A DNA stretch of 64,000 nt from Agroathelia rolfsii (GCA_018343915.1 JABRWF010000008.1:1736001-1800000); one strand, 5' to 3'. Counted from the stretch's first letter, positions 33,776 through 45,741 are shown. Program-made: numbers and translations. Notes: a model not told the origin generated them from the letters alone.

Positions 33776-34618
33776 TGTCATGAGATGGAATTTTTGCCGA
33801 TTTTTCGGTCTATTTCTTGTATTATTTGGACCAATACTTATTTAGTTATTACATTTTCTTCTCCTTTTCCTTGTTTTCCTTACAAAAATTACCCTTTAAG
33901 GCGTGGACTGTGGGCAGTGCAGTGGTCATGTGATTGGCCCTCACGTGTTCCAAGCCGCACGTCACAGGAGTAATCTCGGGGCTGCGCATACTTCTATTTT
34001 CACCATCATGCACAGCCCAGGAACATAGCCTTCCTTCCCTGAGCGATTCCTAATGATTACCGGTATCGGTCCGGAAACGGATCTCCACACGGATGCCCGG
34101 TGGAGTTAGGGTAAAAGCTCTTCCCCTGCATTGCCACATTCACGCTTCTATTTCCCTCTGCGCACAGACCACCAAGCTGCGCATGGACCCTTTAATAGTA
34201 GTATAAATAACGCATGTAACTTGTCCTGAAGAGCTTAGCTTCGACCTCTTCGCCTTCAGGCAAGTAATAGGTTCTGTATCCACTTAAATAGATTACTAAT
34301 AAATCTTCGCCTTCAGGGTTTACTATTGGCCTAGAGCCAGGTTCCTAGCAACTCCCCCCCCCTTTCTCTCTCTCTCTCTCTTTACTAGGAGGCGGTGCGA
34401 ATCCCCTCATAAGTACGCGTGTGACATCCATAAGAGCATCGATAAGAAGTAAAGCAGAGTACCCGGCGCACCCCAATAGATAAGGGACTTGTGTATCTGT
34501 GGGAAAACTTACCTTCTTAGGTACTTAAGATTTATTGTTAAGAAGTTTATTATTTGGTTGTGATACAAGTAGGCCCACCACGCCCAACGTGTTATAGTCA
34601 AGGAGTAGACCCTTGACA
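33776..34618 (+). repeat. Solo A LTR in B1 integrase
   Basis: 843 bp, TGTCATGAGATGG...CCCTTGACA, with ATCTC on both sides (33771-33775, 34619-34623). It contains its own TATA box, primer segment AGCTTCGACCT and intron-like segment. Confidence 0.94.
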
Positions 34619-35539
34619 ATCTCTTTCCACGGCCTACCATCCACAATCAGACGGACAGACGGAACGACTGAACCAGGAGATTGAGGCATACATCCGATAC
34701 TATGTTTCACACCGACAAGAGGACTGGTCGGAACTTCTCTCCATGGCGGAATTTGCACTCAATAATTGGCAACAAGCATCCGTCGGAGCATCTCCGTTTG
34801 AACTCAACTATGGCTTTTCTCCACACATGAACCTCACCACGTCCGGAATTGTCAAAACAATCGGAGCGGAGAACTGGTTAACCAAGGTTGCGGAACTTCA
34901 GGAGGATGCCCAAGCTGCTATGAGCCTAGCAAACAACAAAATGAAGTATTTCTTTGATCGACATGCTAGTGAACAGCCCAAGTATTCGATAGGAGACAAA
35001 GTTTGGCTCAGCACGGAAAACCTGAAGCTCCGCCAGCCCAGCAAAAAGCTTTCCGCCAAATGGATTGGTCCATATAAAATCACGGAGATTGTCGGAGATC
35101 GGGCTTGCCGTTTGGCCATACCGCGGAGATGGGCAATTCACGACGTCTTCCATGTCTCCCTACTGAAACCACATTTTGCCTCCAGTAGACATACCTCCGC
35201 ACCGGAACCGGTGGAAATTGAAGGGGAGGAGGAGCACGAAGTGGAAGAAATTAAGGACTCACGGATCAGTTGGAGAACAAAGAAAATTGAGTATCTCGTT
35301 GTCTGGAAAGGGTATCCTGGAGAGGAGTCATGGGAAAAGGAGGCAGATGTCCGGAATGCGTCGGAGCTCATCAAAAAGTTTCATCGGAAACACCCTAATG
35401 CGCCCAAACGCCTAACAGCTGCAGCCTTTGGGGAAATTCCGTTCCGACCACTGGAGAATTATACGGAGACGGTGGCGTCAACCACAGCAGGATGGGAACT
35501 AGGGATGTTCCGGAGGAAATCCCCGTAGGAAAGGGGTAA

Positions 35540-36395
35540 TGTTATGAGTTGCAATTTTGGACTATAAATTTTTTGTTATTATTTAAACAATGTATTATAT
35601 TTCGTTTCATTTTCTTTTATTTTATTACCCTCAGAGCATAGTCTGTAGGCAGTGAGCAGTCCTATGATTGGCCCTCATGTGACTAAGCCGCACGCTACAG
35701 GAGTAATCGTGAGTTGTGCGTTTCCTGTTCACCATTCCGCACGACTCCGGAGTACAAACCTCCGATCACTGACCGACTCCTAACGGATACTGGTTCCGCT
35801 ACACACTTCCAAGCTTCATCTCCGGAGCTCCTCAGGAGCTCCGCTCCTGAGCGCGGAGCCTCCGCAAGTGTTGTATCTCCGCACGGCTGCCCGTCGGAGT
35901 TAGGGAAAAGGTCTTCCCCTGCGTATTCTACTTTCTCTATCTCTTGTCTCCACGTCGGAACTAGCGCGGAGCTTTCGTAGTAGTATAAGTAGTTGATGTA
36001 ACTTGTCCTGAAAGGCCAGCTTTGACCTCTTTGCCTTCAGGCAAGTATTTAGTGTTTGTATTCCTCTTAGAATTACTCAATCATCTTCACCTTCAGGGTT
36101 CATTAACCTCCAGGCCTAGCCCCGCGTCTTAGCACACCAACACATTCAATTAGTAGGGTGAAATTCCCTAGAGTAACTAGTTAGACGCGTGACGCGTGAT
36201 TCGGAGTCTCTGGAACCTCCGCCCTCCTCCGACAAAAGTCTTCGGAGCTTCATAAGATACAAGGAGAGTACCCTTGCCACCCTCAATAGATTAAGGGGAT
36301 TAGGTATTGTGGGAAAACTCGTATTTTAGGTACTTTGTTTAGTGTTGGGAGATTATTTTGATTATCTCCGCATAGTCAAGAGTGATCCCTTGACA
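35540..36395 (+). repeat. B1 3' LTR
   Basis: 856 bp, same length as the 5' LTR, with the primer segment AGCTTTGACCT retained. Confidence 0.95.
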
Positions 36396-36447
36396 TCCAG
36401 GGGCATCGCCGCACCGCCCGAGCTAGCTGTGAAGGCAGCTCTTGACA
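36396..36447 (+). repeat. C1 LTR, segment 4 of 4
   Basis: Last bases of the C LTR, ending GCAGCTCTTGACA as in the copy at 45742-46617. The next five bases (CAGGG) do not match those before the C1 start (GACCC). Confidence 0.9.
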
Positions 36448-36764
36448 CAGGGCAGTAACAAGTCCCTGCGAACATTTGGTGACCACGGAGGGCTAAGCCA
36501 CCTGTCCTCAGTAAGAAATATTCATATAACCTATTTGACGCAAAGAGAGCACACGGGAAGACAATACGTCTAGAGTACCAAACGCAATCCTAGCAAAGTA
36601 GGGGATAGGGATATACTATTATGAAAGGCAGCAACGGGAGCACGTGGGTGTTCGTACATAAATACCAAACAAGCAGTACACATAAAACCCGGCATTATAG
36701 CCCGCCTGCAAGCTTACCAAGCAGGTTGTGTCTTTTGGTATTATCAAGCACATAAGCCTTGACA
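36448..36764 (+). repeat. F LTR 3' fragment
   Basis: Plus-strand F LTR from its middle (GGCAGTAACAAGTCC) to the end (AAGCCTTGACA). It is cut on the left by C1. It is followed by ATCCC and integrase-like sequence of A4, in which it was presumably inserted. Confidence 0.82.
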
Positions 36765-37520
36765 ATCCCCCTTCAAAATGAACTATGGCTTTTCTCCTTG
36801 TATGAACCTTACAACGGCAGGAATTCCAAGCACAGAAGGCATGCAAATATGGACGGAAAAAGTTAAAGAACTCCAAGAAGATGCCAGGGCGGCCTTAGAC
36901 CATGCGGCCAACTAAATGAAGTACTTCTTTGACAAACACGCGGCAGGAGTTCCAAAATATGCCATAGGGAACAAAGTCTGGCTAAGCACGGAAAATATCA
37001 AGCTAGCACAACCCTCAAAGAAGCTCTTGGCTAAATGGATCAGTCCTTACAAGATCACAGAGCTAGTCGGAAACCGAGCAGTCCGGCTCACTATACCTAA
37101 GAGGTGGACCATCCATGATGTTTTCCATGTCTCCTTGATTAAGCCCTACGTCCAGGTTGAATCCAGGCCGCTTGCCCCTATTCCGGAAGTTGTCAAAGTA
37201 GAAGGAGAAGAAGAGCACAAGGTCTTACGAATCAAGGATAGTTGATTAAGTCCATGGACAAAGAAGCTCGAATACCTGGTTGAGTGGAAAGGATATCTAG
37301 GAGAAGACTCATGGGAAAAGGAAACCAATATCACAAATGCCCCACATCTAATCAGGGAATTCCACAAGAAGAACCCCAAAGCACCTAAATGCCTTTCAGC
37401 TGCAGTCTTTGCGGACCTTCCATTCCAACCAATTGAGAACTTTACGGAGACAGCAGAGAAAATTGGAGGCACATGGGAACTCGGGATGTTCCGGAGGAAA
37501 TCCCCTTAGGAAGGGGGTAA
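36765..37520 (+). pseudogene. A4 pol remnant: integrase C-terminus and chromodomain
   Basis: The 3' quarter of an A-family pol, from the integrase segment before NYGFSP through KYFFDKHA, KKLLAKWISPYKITE and the HDVFHVSLIKP motif to a chromodomain (LEYLVEWKGY). In-frame stops occur at about 36913 and 37243. Everything 5' of this is missing. The end of the gene, polypurine tract (GGAAGGGGGTAA) and 3' LTR are in normal order. Confidence 0.88.
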
Positions 37521-37706
37521 TGTCATGAGTAGGGAATTTTTGCCAATTTTCCGGTTATTTTCTTGTATTATTTGGATAATTATTTAATTAGTTATTGAAT
37601 TTTCTTTCCTTTCCTCTTTATTTTCCTTAACAAATTACCCTTTAGGGCATGGACTGTGGGCAGTGCTGTGGTCATGTGATTGGCCCTCACGTGTTCCAAG
37701 CCGCAC

Positions 37707-38557
37707 TGTTAAGGGTATACTCCTTGACTATGCGACGTTGGGCGTGGAGAGCCTACTTGTGCATATAATCAAACAATACACTCCTAACACTAAATCTAGA
37801 AGTGCCTACAAGTAAGTGTTCCCACAGATATTACCACCCTTATCTTATTGAGGGGGCAACCGGGTACTTTCTTATCTTACTTGTAATCGAGGCTCTTACG
37901 TTCACACGCACACGCTTAAGGGGATTTTCACCGCCTTCAAATATGGGGGGAGAAAAAGAGAGAGAGAGAGGGGGGGCTAGGACGTGAGGCCTAGGCCTAT
38001 GAGTAAATACCCTGAAGGCAAAGATTTTTATTAGTAATCTACTTAATGAAATACAAACTTTTGATTACTTGCCTGAAGGCAAAGAGGTCGAAGCTGAGCT
38101 CTTCAGGACAAGTTACATACACTATATATACTACTACTGAATGGTCCGTGCGCAGCTTTGATGGTCTGTGCGCAGAGGGAGATAGAAGTATAATTGTGGC
38201 AATGCAGGGGGAGATCTTTAGCCCTAACTCCACTGGGCATCCGTGTGGAGATCCGTTTCCAGACTGGTACCGGTAACCGTTAGGAATTGATCAGTGAAGG
38301 AAGTTTGCATTCCTAGGCTGTGCGTGATAATGAAAAGGAAGTACGCACAGCCCTGAGATTACTCCTGTGACGTGCGGCTTGAGACACATGAGGGCCAATC
38401 ACATGACCACAGCACTGCCCACAGTCCACGCCCTAAAGGGGTAATTTTATAAGAGAAATAGAAAAAGAAAAGAAGAAAATGCGATAACTAACTAAATACT
38501 TGTCCAAATAATACAAGAAAATAGCCGAAAAATCGACAAAAATTCCTACTCATGACA
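37707..38557 (-). repeat. Solo A LTR, reverse, in A4 LTR
   Basis: 851 bp, CGCAC on both sides (37702-37706, 38558-38562). One terminus reads TGTTAAGGG, where TGTCAAGGG is expected (C to T). Confidence 0.93.
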
Positions 38558-38847
38558 CGCACATCACAGGAGTAATCTCGGGGCTGTGCACACTTCCTTT
38601 TCACCATCATGCACAGCCTAGGAACACAAGACTTCCTTCCCTGATCAATTCCTAACGGTTACCGGTACCGATCCAGAAACGGATCTCCACACGGATGCCT
38701 AGTGGAGTTAGGCTGAAAGATCTTCCCCTGCATTGCCACAACTATGCTTCTATCTCCCTCTGCACACAGACCATTAATACTGCGCACGGACCATTCAATA
38801 GTAGTATATATAGCACATGTAACTTGTCCTGAAGAGCTCAGCTTTGA

Positions 38848-39703
38848 TGTCATGAGATGGAATTTTTGCCGATTTTTCGGTCTATTTCTTGTATTATTTG
38901 GACTATTATTTAATTAGTTATCGTATTTTCTTTCACTTTTTCCATTTTGCTTATAAAAATTACCCCTTTAGGGCGTGGACTGTGGGCAGTGCAGCGGTCA
39001 TGTAATTGGCCCTCACGTGTTCCAAGCCGTATGTCACAGGAGTAATCTTAAGGCTGTGTGCACTTCTATTTCATTATCACGCACAGCCTAGGAACACAGC
39101 CTTCCTTCCCTGAACAATTCCTAACAATTACCGGTATTGGTCCAGAAACGGATCTCCACATAGATGCCCAGTGGAGTTAGGGTAAACGTTCTCCCCCTGC
39201 ATTGCCACTCTTCATACTTCTATTTCCCTCAATGCATAGACCATTCATACTGCGCACGGGCCACTTAGAATTAATATAAATAGTGCATGTAACTTGTCCT
39301 GAAGAGCTCAGCTTCAACCTCTTCACCTTCAGGCAAGTAAAACCCAGGTTGTATTCCTCTTAAAGTAGATTGCTAATAATACTTCGCCTTCAGGGTATAT
39401 TCTTTTGGCTTAGAGCTAGGTTCCTAGCCCCACCCCCCTCTTTCTCCCTCTCTCTCTCTTTTCTACTTATAGGTGGTGAAAATCCCCTAATGTGTGTGCG
39501 TGAACGTAAGAGCATTGAATATAAGTGAGATAACGGAGTACCCGGCGCATCCCCAATAGATTAAGGGAATTGTGTATCTGTGGGAAACCTCATTTATAGG
39601 TACTTCATAAGGCCTAAGTGTTAAGAAGGGCAGTCTTTAGATTTGAAGTAATTTGTGGGTGTTGACCTACGGTTTCGTCAAGTCAAGGAGTGTACCCTTG
39701 ACA
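38848..39703 (+). repeat. Solo A LTR, forward, in the A4 LTR primer segment
   Basis: 856 bp, TTTGA on both sides (38843-38847, 39704-39708). The insertion point lies inside AGCTTTGACCT, so it splits the predicted self-primer of the host LTR. Confidence 0.93.
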
Positions 39704-40091
39704 TTTGACCTCTTTGCCTTCAGGCAAGTAACCAAGTTTGTATTTCCTTTAAAGTAGATTGCTAATAAACTTCGCCTTCAGGGTATATCTCTCAGGCCTA
39801 GGCCCTTCGTCCTAGCCCCTCTCCTTTTCTTCTCTCTCCCCCTTCCTTTACTTGGAGGTGGTGTAAATCCCCTCAACGCATGTGTGTGAAACATCATAAG
39901 AGCATCGTAAGATAAGAAGCAGAGTACCTAGCGTGCCCCAATAGATAAGGGTTTTGCGTAACTATGGGAAAACTTGTTACTCTTAGGTACTTTGTAAGAC
40001 TTAAATTATTAAGAAGGGCATTCATTGCATTTGAAGATATTTGTGAGTGTTAGCCTGCAATTTCATCAAGTCAAGGAGTGTACCCTTGACA

Positions 40092-41544
40092 ATGGGGTCA
40101 TTCTATAACAAGGCAAGGTTTACGTACCCGCGGACAAGGAAATACGCATCCAGATTATTTCTATGTATCACAATAGTCTGCTCAGCGGTCACCCCGGTCA
40201 ACACAAGACACTTGAATTAGTCTCACGCAACTACTGGTGGCCCGGGATGACCAAGGCAGTAAATGAATATGTAGAAACCTACCAAGTCTGTATCCAGAAT
40301 AAGTCTTTGTGCCTTCCCGCTTTTGGTCCTCTTGAACCTCTTCTGACACCCACTTGTCCTTGGGATCACATCACAATGGACATGATAGTTAAGCTGCCTG
40401 ACTCCCAGGGTTATAATAGCATTCTGGTGGTAGTAGACAGGTTCTCTAAAATGACCCATGTCATCCCCACTACGGAGAAGATTAATGCCATTGGTACAGC
40501 AGAACTTCTCTAGGCACACGTTTTCAAGCTGCATGGGTTACCGTCTAAGATTACTTCTGATTGAGGACCCCAATTTGCAAGTAAGGTGATGAAGGAGGTA
40601 TATAAGCACCTAGGAATTACCACGGCCATGTCTACAGCCTACCACCCACAAACAGATGGACAATCTGAGTGGGTTAACTAGGAACTGGAAGCGTACCTCA
40701 GGTTCTTTGTTTCACATTGGCAGGACAATTGGGCTTGCCTATTACCATCTGCCAAGTTTGCCCTGAATAACTGACAACATTCTGCTACCAAGATGTCACC
40801 TTTCAGGATGAACTATGGATTCGACCCCCAAATAGACTTCTCCCTTACTGGGATCTTTGAAACCCCTGCCGTAGAAGATTGGTTACATGTGATCGCTGAT
40901 GCACAAACCGACGCTCAGGCTGCCCTTGATCTAGCAGCTGAGAAAATGAAGGAGTCCTTTGACAAGCATGTGCGGGAATCTCCCCAGTGGCAGAAGGGTG
41001 ATAAAGTGTGGCTATCTACCGAGAACCTCAAAACTTCTCAGCCAACTAAGAAACTTTCTGCCAAGTTTGCTGGTCCTTACAAAATCCTAGAAAGAATTGG
41101 TCCCCTCGCATATTGCCTCAAGATTCCCCGCACTTGGTCCATTCATGATGTCTTCCACGTCTCTCTTCTATCAGCACACAAGCCCTCTGATCAAGATCAA
41201 CCCCTGCTAGAACCTGTAGAAGTCAAAGGAGAGGAAGAATGGGAGGTTGCCAAGATCAAAGATTCTAGGATTTCAGGAAGGCCTAAATAGCTCAAGTACC
41301 TTGTCAGCTAGAAGGATGCGCCTGGAGAAGACAATTGGGAACCTGCAGACAACCTAATACATGCCAAGGCCAGGATTCAAGATTTCCACAAGAAACACCC
41401 CAATGCACCTAAATGCTTAAATGCTATAGTCTTTGGGGAATTACCTTTCAGGCCCATAGAAAATTTCACAGAGATAAATACAAAGGAAACCGCAGGATGG
41501 GAACTAGGGAAGTTCCGGAGTAACTCCCTTGAGAAGGGGGTAAT
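40092..41544 (+). pseudogene. F3 pol remnant: integrase and chromodomain, many stops
   Basis: Homologous to F2 pol from about 59680 onward: KVYVPADKEI, zinc finger HPGQHKT...CIQNKS, integrase core, HDVFHVSLLS and a chromodomain-like end. In-frame stops are frequent (for example about 40511, 40562, 40678, 40771, 41288) and fit C-to-T or G-to-A changes. It is clearly more decayed than F2. It ends with the polypurine tract GAGAAGGGGG, next to a reverse F LTR. Confidence 0.9.
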
Positions 41545-42554
41545 TGTCAAGGCTTACGCGCTTGACGATACCAAAAGGGACAACCTGCTTGTAAGGCACG
41601 CAGGCGGGCTGTAAGGCCGGGTTTTATGTCCGCTACTAGTTTGGTATTATTCCGAGTGCTCACGTGCTCCCGTTGCTACCAGTCATAATAGTATGATCTC
41701 TAGGTTTACTATGCTAAGATTGCGGTCGGTACTCCAATCCGAAGATTTCCCGTGTGCTCTCTTCGCGTCTAATAATCCCTTTAATCGTTTCTTACTCAGG
41801 ATAGGCGGCTTAGCCCTCCGTGATCTACTAACACTTGCTAGGACTTATTACTGCCTAGGCCTAAATGAATAGGGCTTGTTTCACGCGCAATGCCTCCTGG
41901 TGTATTGAGGGCTTTATGACTTATGACCTTCTTGTATCAAGGTCTATGTATATACTTACTAAGCTACCCTTAAGGCTTTACACTTAGTAAGGAGAGGGAA
42001 AGGAGAGATGTGACGGGCTAGGACAAGTAAGCCTGAAGGCGAAAGTATATATTAGTTCTAATGTAAGAATACAACGGGGGGAATGCCCTTACCTGAAGGC
42101 GAAAAGGTCGAAGCTAAGGTTCAGGTAAGGGCTACAGGCTTGTATTTATACGTAAAATGAAGGGCCCATGCGCAGCCTTGATGGTCTGTGCGCAGCCGGG
42201 GTTCGTAAGCAGGAACATGTAAAATGCAGGGGCAGTGCTTTGTGCCTAAGTCCGATGAGCAACTGATCGGAATGCTGAGTCTAGTACTCCTTAGTAATCG
42301 CACAGTGATCGGAACGACCCTGGTTCCTGAGTCTAGACCTTTTGATGAAAAGGAATGATCTAGACTCTGCCTTCCTAATATACTCTTGTCATGAGCACTC
42401 CTGTCACGTGGGGCTAACACAGCCAGTCACACGCGCGTCAAGATGTCGCCTGCAAGGTATTTCTTCCATAACTCAGTCAATAAAAATCGTAAAAATACAG
42501 TAAAAATATGTACATGATTGTAAGAAAAGCGCGAAAATTGTTCAACTTATAACA
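41545..42554 (-). repeat. Solo F LTR, reverse, at the F3 polypurine tract/LTR junction
   Basis: About 1010 bp with GTAAT on both sides (41540-41544, 42555-42559). The duplicated bases are the last four before the 3' LTR plus its first T. Together with the next LTR it makes a head-to-head inverted repeat of about 2 kb. Confidence 0.93.
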
Positions 42555-42558
42555 GTAA

Positions 42559-43571
42559 TGTTATAAGTTGGACATTTTTCGCATTTTCTTTACGAACCTG
42601 TACATATTTTTATTGCATTTTTACGATTTTTATTGACTGAGATATGGACGAAATACCTTGCAGGCGACATCTTGACATGTGTGTGACTGGCTGTGTTAGC
42701 CCCATGTGACAGGAGTACTTGTGACAAGAGTATATTAGGAAGGCGGAGTCTAGATCATTCCTTTTCATCAAAAGGTCTAGACTCAGGAACCAGGGTTGTT
42801 CCAATCACTGTGCGATTACTAAGGAGTACTAGACTCATCATTCTGATTGGATGCTCATTGGACTTAGGCACAAAGCACTACCCCTGCATTACTGTCATTT
42901 CCACTTACGAACCCTACTGCACACAGACTATTAAGGCTGTGCACAGGCCCTTTGTCTTATGTATAAATACAAGCTTGTAGCCCTTACCTGAACCTTAGCT
43001 TCAACCTTCTCGCCTTCAGGTAAGGGCACCCCCCTCTTGTATACCTACATATTCTAACTAATATATCTTCTCGCCTTCAGGCTTGTTCATCCTAGCCCAC
43101 CATCCACTCTCTCTCCCCCTTACTTTCCCTATTTAGTGTAAGGCCTAAAAGGGCATCTAAGTAGTGTATATAGGCCCTAGTACTAGAGGGCAGTCAGAGT
43201 TATAAGTCCTCAATACAAAGAGGCATTTGTGCGTGATAAAATCCTGTTCATTCAGGTAGAGGCAGTAACAAGACCTCTTGGACATATATAGAGCATGGAG
43301 GGCTAAGCTGCCTACTCTGAGTAAGAAGTTATTCAAAAGCCTATTTGACATGAAGGAAGCAAACGGGAAGCCTAGTGCTAGAGTACCAACCACAACCCTA
43401 ACAAAGTAGGAGTTTGAGTAACACTATTATAAAGGATAGCAACGGGAGCACGTGTGTGTCTGTATTTAAACCAACCTAGTAACATGTTGTAAAAAGGGGT
43501 CTATAGCCCATCCCTTGCACCTTCAAGAGGGTTAACGTTTGTTGGTTACATTAAGTGCACAAGCCTTGACA
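42559..43571 (+). repeat. F3 3' LTR
   Basis: TGTTATAAGTTGG...AAGCCTTGACA, about 1013 bp. It is followed by CTTGA and non-LTR sequence, the first in the window. Confidence 0.92.
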
Positions 43572-43921
43572 CTTGACACTTTTTTTTCAAACTTCATATA
43601 TTTTCCTTTCTTAACTGTTAAGTTTGGACAGATGGAGGGAGTACAAAGAGGAGGCAGAGTAGAAAGGGATAGAGGCAGAATAAAAGTGGAAGCAGAGATG
43701 GAAAGAGTACAGAGATAACAGAGTGGGTAGAAAGTAACAGGTGGGTAGATAAGATAAAGGGGAAACTAGACTTAGCCAGGATATATGTATTAGGCCCTTG
43801 CCTAGTTATGGTCTAGGATAGAGGTTGGACAGGAGATAGGGAACTTAGTTAATTTCCAAAATAAGGTGCTAAGTATATCATGTATCAGTATAAATACTAT
43901 GGTAGTAGTAAGACACAGAAA
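43572..43921. other. Non-LTR island, left part
   Basis: Purine-rich, AT-rich sequence with no ORF and no match to the element families. Near its left end a T-run and, at 43620-43642, AAGTTTGGACAGATGGAGGG followed by AGTAC. Read on the other strand this gives GTACTCCCTCCATCTGTCC, resembling terminal repeats of mariner/Stowaway-type elements. The partner end was not found. Confidence 0.4.
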
Positions 43922-44778
43922 TGTCATAAGTAGGGAATTTTCACCAATTTTTTGGATATTTTCTTGTATTATTTGGACTATTAATTAATTAGTTATTAAG
44001 TTTTCTTTCCTTTTTCTTTGCTTTTCTTATAAAAATTACCCTTTAGGGCATGGACTATGGGCAGTACAGTGGTCATGTAATTGGCCCTTACATATTTCCA
44101 AGCTGTACATCACAGGAGTAATCTCAGGGCTACGTGCACTTCCTTTTCATTACCATGCACAGCCTAGGAACATAGCCTTCCTCCCCTGATTGATTCCTAA
44201 TAGTTACCAGTACTGGTCTAGAAACAGATCTCCACATAGATGCCCAGTAGAGTTAGGCTAAAAGATCTTCCACTGCATTGCCACAAACTATATTTCTAAC
44301 TCCCTCTTCACACAGACCACTAAAGCTGTGTATGGACCATTCAATAATAGTATAAGTAGTGCATGTAACTTATCCTAAAGAGCTCAGGTTCAACTTCTTT
44401 GCCTTCAGGCAAGTAAACCCCAGGTTGTATTCTCTTAAAATAGATTGCTAATAAAAACTTTGCCTTCAGGGTATCTTCTTATTGGCCTAGGCCTCTACAT
44501 CCTAGCCCTTCCCCCCCTCTCTCTCTCTTCCCTCTCTATCTACTAGAAGGTGGTGCAAATCCCCTTAAGTATGTACGCATAAACCTGAGTGATTGATTAC
44601 ATAAGAGTTAATAAAGTACCCGGTGCACCCTCAATAGAACAAGGGTTTTGTGTATCTGTGGGAACCCTCTTGCATAGGTACTTCATTACCTAAGTGATTA
44701 AGAGTGTATTGTTTGATTGTGCACATGAGTAGGCCTACCATGCCTAAAGTTACATAGTCAAGGAGTATACCCTTGACA
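43922..44778 (+). repeat. Solo A LTR in the non-LTR island
   Basis: 857 bp, AGAAA on both sides (43917-43921, 44779-44783). It is rich in C-to-T changes (for example TGTCATAAG at its start and many TG/CA in place of CpG), so it is one of the older A LTRs. Confidence 0.93.
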
Positions 44779-44783
44779 AGAAA

Positions 44784-45201
44784 AGATAGAAAGATAATAG
44801 GAATAGGGGGTAGGAAATAATCATATAGTATATATCAGAGCCAAGAGTGTTCATAGGAAACAAAATAAGGAACAGAGAACAAACAATAGGAATGCACAAA
44901 AGATAGGAACATGTATGAGATAACTAACTCAGTAGTTTTGATTGACTCTAAAAGGCTTATAGGATCCATCTTCCAGAGCTAATGATGGAGGGAGAGGGCA
45001 GAGCATAGGAGGAGTATATTATGTACATTGTGGAGGCCCTAATGTGGAGGTGCTATCAGAGATGGTGGAAACATACTCCCAAGAGTATTGCAGAGTGGAA
45101 TGTGACATTAACCTTCATCTTTACTACTACCTTTACCTCTACATCTACCTATATAACTTCATACATGTTTTCTTTCTTATTTAGAGATTTCATTGGGTTT
45201 A
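44784..45201. other. Non-LTR island, right part
   Basis: About 418 bp of low-complexity-leaning, AT-rich sequence with GGAG-rich words, continuing the island after the A LTR. A short 62-codon ORF at 45021 has a biased composition (T/F/Y-rich end) and I do not call it a gene. It may be ancestral host DNA or an unrecognised repeat. Confidence 0.4.
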
Positions 45202-45741
45202 TGTTATGAGTTGGACAATTTTTGCCTTTTTCTTACAAACTTGTACATATTTTCATTGTATTTTTACGATTTTTACTGATTGAGATATAGGCAAAATACC
45301 TTATAGGTAACATCTTGATATGTGTGTGACTGGCTGTGTTAGCTCCACGTGACAGGAGTGCTTGTGACAAGAGTATATTAGAAAGGTGGAGTCTAGATCA
45401 TTCCTTTTCATCAAAAGTCTAGACTCAGAAACCAGGGATGTTCCAATCACTGTGCAATTACTAAGGAGTACTAGACTCATCACTCCAATTGGTTGCTCAT
45501 TAGACTTAGTTGCAAAGCACTGCCCCTGCATTTTACATGTTCCTACTTATGAACCCCAGCTGTGCACAGACCACCAAGGCTGTGCACGGGCCCTTTCATT
45601 TATGTATAAATACAAGCATGTAGCCTTTACCTAAACCTTAGCTTTGACCTTCTCACCTTCAGGTAAGGGCACCCTCCCCCTCTTGTATCTATTATATAAA
45701 CTAATATATCATCTTGTCTTTAGGCTTGTTCACATCCTAGC
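45202..45741 (+). repeat. F4 LTR, segment 1 of 3
   Basis: TGTTATGAGTTGG start, preceded by GTTTA. It contains the F TATA box and primer region, and is interrupted by a C solo LTR at CTAGC. Confidence 0.9.

Larger units (their letters stand above)
31114..35528 (+). pseudogene. B1 pol, split by an A solo LTR (two stops)
   Basis: Frame -1 to gag. Protease with MIDSGALSSF; TGA at 31570 (TGG expected, after NPIIN); RT with intact KIDLRWGF and YIDD (32206-32217); RNase H (VETDASSYATG, DHKNLEYW); TGA at 33292 (CGA expected); integrase zinc finger (HPGRHKT...CLICQ) and WTSDRGPQFAS; then the A LTR (33776-34618) splits the integrase at KTSLS, and [18 protein letters not shown] follows it. The rest covers the integrase C-terminal region and chromodomain (IEYLVVWKGYPGEESW), ending at TAG 35526-35528, which overlaps the polypurine tract AGGAAAGGGGTAA. 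Confidence 0.94.
28413..36395 (+). mobile_element. B1: full-length Ty3/gypsy element of family B
   Basis: LTRs are 856 bp each (28413-29268, 35540-36395), flanked by TCCAG on both sides (28408-28412, 36396-36400). About 7.1 kb without the A solo LTR at 33776-34618. Full gag-pol order; one stop in gag and two in pol. LTRs differ at about 15 positions, all transitions by eye and mostly at CpG. Confidence 0.96.
37521..40091 (+). repeat. A4 3' LTR carrying two nested A LTRs
   Basis: LTR pieces 37521-37706, 38563-38847 and 39709-40091 join to about 854 bp, a full A LTR. The interruptions are the reverse A LTR 37707-38557 and the forward A LTR 38848-39703. It ends CCCTTGACA and is followed by ATGGG and F-family pol sequence, so A4 had inserted into F3. 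Confidence 0.92.

Noticed and set aside
45021..45209. Short ORF in the non-LTR island
   Set aside because: 62 codons with a threonine/phenylalanine-biased tail from repeated ACCT/TACT words; it overlaps the F4 LTR start.
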